From Oxyruncus cristatus (lineage: Eukaryota > Chordata > Aves > Passeriformes > Cotingidae), in the NCBI GenBank assembly GCA_013399855.1, contig VXAY01006830.1, positions 148,804 to 212,803 on the forward strand: 64,000 bases of DNA, read 5' to 3'. Below are positions 60,101-64,000 of this stretch, in pieces. The translations under genes were made by a program, and so were the position numbers. Below the pieces are notes generated by a model. The model had not been told where the DNA came from and searched no databases. It saw only the letters and a list, made by a program, of their open reading frames with translations. Numbering within the stretch: the first letter of the stretch is position 1; each line of letters opens with the position of its first letter.

Positions 60101-63100
60101 TGCATATTATTAAAGGAAATAGGGTCAAGTTTTAGATTTGCAATGACATTGGATACTAAGGAAGCTTGATCCAGATTAAGGTTCATCATAGTAAGTGTCC
60201 CAGTTGACCTGCTGGAAAAGGTAATTCCTGTAAGTTTTCTGTGGAAAAGCTCATATATGTCCTCTACCTCTGATTCATGGGTGATAGGACATACAAACCT
60301 AGTCACCTTTTAACACCAGGAATACTTTTTATGGCTCTGCAATTGTAGCTTTCTTGGAACAAGCCCTCTGGGACCTCAGATTGCCAGTGCTCCTGCAAGT
60401 GTGTGCTAAAGAGTTTAAATGGGGACCTGATGTAAACAATACCACACATTTGTTTGAGGTGATTAAATGTTCTCAGAACACTAGATTCTCAAAAAATGTA
60501 GCTGTGTATAATTTTTGTAGTTGTCTTCAAAAGAGAACTTACTATACAGTCACAGAGGTGTACCATTAATGAACAGCAAATTAATCAAAGCATTCTTCTG
60601 TTAATGTGCTTGTCTTCTACTTACATAAGCATTACTTTCAGCAAAGAATTTGCTAATGAGTTTCCTGCCACACTAGGACTTATTCAACAGAAAAAATGAG
60701 AAATGCACAGAGAAACCCTCACCCCTGTGTGAGGGTTTAATGCTTCTAATTCACCAGAGCTATTCAAATGCGGTCCTGCTCAGAGCACCTCTGGTGTGCT
60801 GTCTTATATGTTTTACATTTACTTTAATGCACTATTTTGGTTCAGAAGTGTGTTTTGAAACAAATGTCTCTGCTCACGATTACCATGCTTTGGTTCCTAT
60901 TGTGAAACAGTTTTTGAAGACGTGAACTGGATTATTTTTGGATGAAACTAGAGGGGGAAATGCTCTCTAATAGTGTAGCTAATGCATTGAAGTTTCAAAC
61001 AGGTCTTTAGTCTGTGGGACTGGACTAGAGCTGCTTAGAAGAAAAAGGCAAACCAAAGCCCTGTGACAGGTGCTGTGTGCATGTTGAGTTCTTAAACTCT
61101 TTCCCTTTATAAATCTGCTCCTACTGATCCACACAGATAATAGAGATGTAGGCTGTATCATCAGGGCTATATCTACAAAACGGAGTGATGATGTGTTGCT
61201 TCCACCCTTGCTGAACCAAGCTAGCAAAGCAGCTGTTTAGTTTTGTGTGTCACTTCACGTTTTCTTCTAATCCAGAAATGTTCTAGTCCATTCCTATGTT
61301 TAATCAACAGAATTGCTTAATGAAATGCAATGAATAACATTTGGTAATCCCTCTGAAGTAGAAAAGGTTTCAAAGGTGTCACTGCCACTGCAGACTACTT
61401 GAAATGCCATGGAGTGCTTACATGTAACTTTGTTTGACCTTGGTTACCTTACTAATGCTGATGACATGCAAGTAGGAATAACATTTTTAGTCCTCATCTC
61501 CTACTGAGTTCTCCAGACTGTAAAGCATGTGCCTTATTTGTATAGGTAACATGGTACAGATGAATCATAGCAGTACTACTTTTAGAGTGTAGAAATGGAG
61601 TTGACACGAGGAAAAGGCCCAAGATAAGAAGTTTGAGATGGATTTTAATGCGTAATTAATGGACCAAGAGACTGCATTCCTAATGATAAAAGACCAAAGC
61701 TATTTGTTTACTAGAGTTCAGTAATTATTTTCTGTGTTAGTCCATAATGTGTCCATAACCTTTAGTCTGCTGAAGTTGTTAAAAATATTTCACTTGGCAT
61801 CAGAAGGACAGAGCAGAGGCTCATTAGGAATAAGCAGTTACCTGACAGGTATATACTCTAATGTACATAAACTCTAATGCACTCACCAGCTCCTTGGTGG
61901 AAATAATATGCATCTCCATACTAGATTTGTATCTCTGTATATCTGTATATAATTGAAAACCAATCTAGATTTCTGTGGCAGTAGTACCATGATCATTTAT
62001 TAGAAAAATCCTAAATGTCTGTATGTCTTCACAGAGAAAATTCTTCAGACTTTCTATGGGCTGGTCTAATACCATTCTGAGATGTACTTACATACCTTAG
62101 AAAACAGTCTAGGTTTTCAAACTGCAGATGGAGAAACAAGTGTCTCTTTTCAAGTTAATTTCATTTCCAAACCATCTAGGTAGTGCTACTAATGATTTTC
62201 TGTCTCTATGTATATGATATTTCTGAATGTCTATCACCAGGGTACCCAAATGTCATTATAAATTTAATGAACAGCTGCTGCCCATTAAAAGTAAGTGTAA
62301 CTTCTATTGCTTAAATTAAACTAGTTTAAAGTAAAATGAGCATTTAGGTTAGGGAGGTGTTGCTGCTATTTATATCCAAAAGTTGAACTTCTCCTAGACC
62401 AAGGGCTAGTTTCAAGTTGTATTATTTCTGCCACTCTTATTTTGCCAGAAAAAGCTCAATGGATTAATTTCTAAATTGCAGAGATGGCAGAAGAGGCACT
62501 TACATCACAGCTCTGGTCATCTCTAAAATGTGAGTATTCATGACAGAGGATTGAATGATCTTCTTAGATGAGGAACTTCTAGCATTTGCTTTTTATATTG
62601 CCAGTTGATGATATTATGCTGAGGTTAATTGGCCCATTCAATCGTGTTCTTCCACTTTGTCTTTCCTTAAAGGATTCAGTAAGATGGCCTGCTAAAATTT
62701 CTATTATCTCTGTAACAAATCTTAGTTTTACTACTGCTGCTCTAAGAGCAGAGAAAAAGATTGGGGTAGCTCCACAGCAGAATCAATTAGTGTCCTTGAT
62801 GCTCGTTTGAATACCCAGTTACCAGAGTTCACAGGCGTGTCCAGAATCAAACTTCGTCAGAGCAAACATACCAGGACAATTATAAACTCTCTGCCAGGTA
62901 ATTAATAGCAGCAAAAAGGGTCAGTTTCAATGTATCTAGGACTGCTGTTCACACGTGACTGAGAAAGGTTCAGCCCCAAATCACAGAGCAATACCCTGTG
63001 CAGGCAGATCATTCCCCTGCTCTCTCTAATTGTAGGAAATCTGTTTATTAAGGCACAGAAAATGGACATAATTTGAGGGAAATAGAGAAGTGTATCACAC

Positions 63101-64000
63101 ATGCACAAATATTGATAGCATCTGCAAATCAAAGGAAATGATGTTGTAAATAAGCCATTTAGCATCCTTCCTCTTCACCAATGAGTATCTCTTACCATGC
63201 CACTTTAGATATCCACCCCACACTCTCCTTAGCTTAGCTCGGTAAAGAGCAGTTCTGTGAAGGTCTCTTTGCCTGTCTTGGGTCCTCAGGGAGCTTTTTC
63301 AATCCAGCTGTGAGCTGCTGCTCCTTTAGTGATTCAGCTGCATGAAGAGGCTGAGAAAGCAGGACTTGATAGTAGAGTCCACTGAGTGATGCTTTCCACC
63401 CCACTTTCTCTCATCTGAAGGATTTCCTGCAGTGTTTCCTAACACATAGCATTTCCCATCCTGGGAAGCAGCAGTCAGGCCTGGCCATTTAGAAAGAAAT
63501 GGAGGATAGGGAAAGGTGAAGGTGGAGTTCACAAACCTCTTTGTTCTTGTGGTGACTTTCCAAATGTTGCTGGAGGACATGTTAGCCTGTGCCCACCCCC
63601 AGAGAGGTGCCTGATGCCTGGGGCTGCAGCTGCCCCAGCTTCCCTGCTCCCTGGTAGGGGCATTGGGGTAAGTGCAGGCTGCCTGGGCCTGCTCTGCCAC
63701 CCCTGTGGGGAGCCCCCAAATCCCCCAGCCTTGAACAGACCCTGGTCTGCTGGAAGCTGTTTGAAAAACCCCACTTTGACTGTGTGTCTGCAAACATTTC
63801 CAGGTATTTTTCAGAGCATAATATTAATTATCAGAAACCTCAGAAGACTTAACACATCTGGCTGAGCAGATCTTCAAACAAATTTGAATGGAGAGTAATC
63901 TTCCATCACCTACCCACGGTGGTTGGAGCCCACGTGTTTTGACTGCACTGCTGGTGTGGGACATTTGGCAGAAGTCAGATGGGAGAGCTCTGTTAGGTCT
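57181..64000. other. Gene-free DNA to the right edge
   Basis: 6.8 kb of unique, mostly AT-rich DNA with a somewhat GC-richer patch at 63570-63760. No gene, RNA or repeat family recognised. The overlapping open frames at 63326-63865 reflect the local GC rise. Confidence 0.6.

Overview
The window is vertebrate nuclear DNA, almost certainly from a bird and probably from a passerine. Two conserved genes can be read exon by exon, and in both the predicted protein matches the avian/human length. The repeats are of avian type: CR1 LINE 3' ends, a large ERV-type LTR present twice, and a 5'-truncated SINE with a tRNA-Ile(AAT) body and a CR1-like tail. That last structure is the one described for TguSINE1 of songbirds. 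Species was not determined.

Layout. Positions 1-300 are a CpG-rich edge, apparently the promoter/exon 1 side of DECR1. Positions 3439-14804 (+) hold DECR1 exons 2-10 (mitochondrial 2,4-dienoyl-CoA reductase, 312 codons to the stop), with a poly(A) signal near 14916. Positions 14941-21950 are the convergent intergenic interval, carrying a 1.43-kb solo LTR (19149-20583, +) with a perfect 5-bp target duplication and a 503-base assembly gap inside it. Positions 40084-23824 (-) hold all eleven coding exons of CALB1 (calbindin-D28k, 262 aa), with a probable long 3' UTR reaching about 21955 and a CpG-island promoter with a TATA-like element at 40222-40230. An 88-base gap lies in CALB1 intron 1 and removes no coding sequence. 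Positions 40500-64000 upstream of CALB1 show no recognisable gene. They contain a second LTR of the same kind in the opposite orientation (44541-45704, -), a pentanucleotide microsatellite and a probable ancient MIR-like SINE.

The DECR1 (+) / CALB1 (-) tail-to-tail order is the same as in human and chicken, so this is conserved synteny and not an operon or a functional cluster. DECR1 acts in mitochondrial beta-oxidation of unsaturated fatty acids, and CALB1 is a cytosolic six-EF-hand calcium buffer; nothing here links them functionally.

I found no undescribed biological system. The points most worth a second look are: (i) the two related LTRs in inverted orientation that bracket the whole CALB1 gene; (ii) the passerine-type tRNA-Ile SINE; (iii) the missing canonical donor at the apparent DECR1 exon 1 on the left edge; (iv) a coding-like open frame inside the CALB1 3' UTR; (v) the unusual GC-rich, tandem-repeat core promoter of CALB1.
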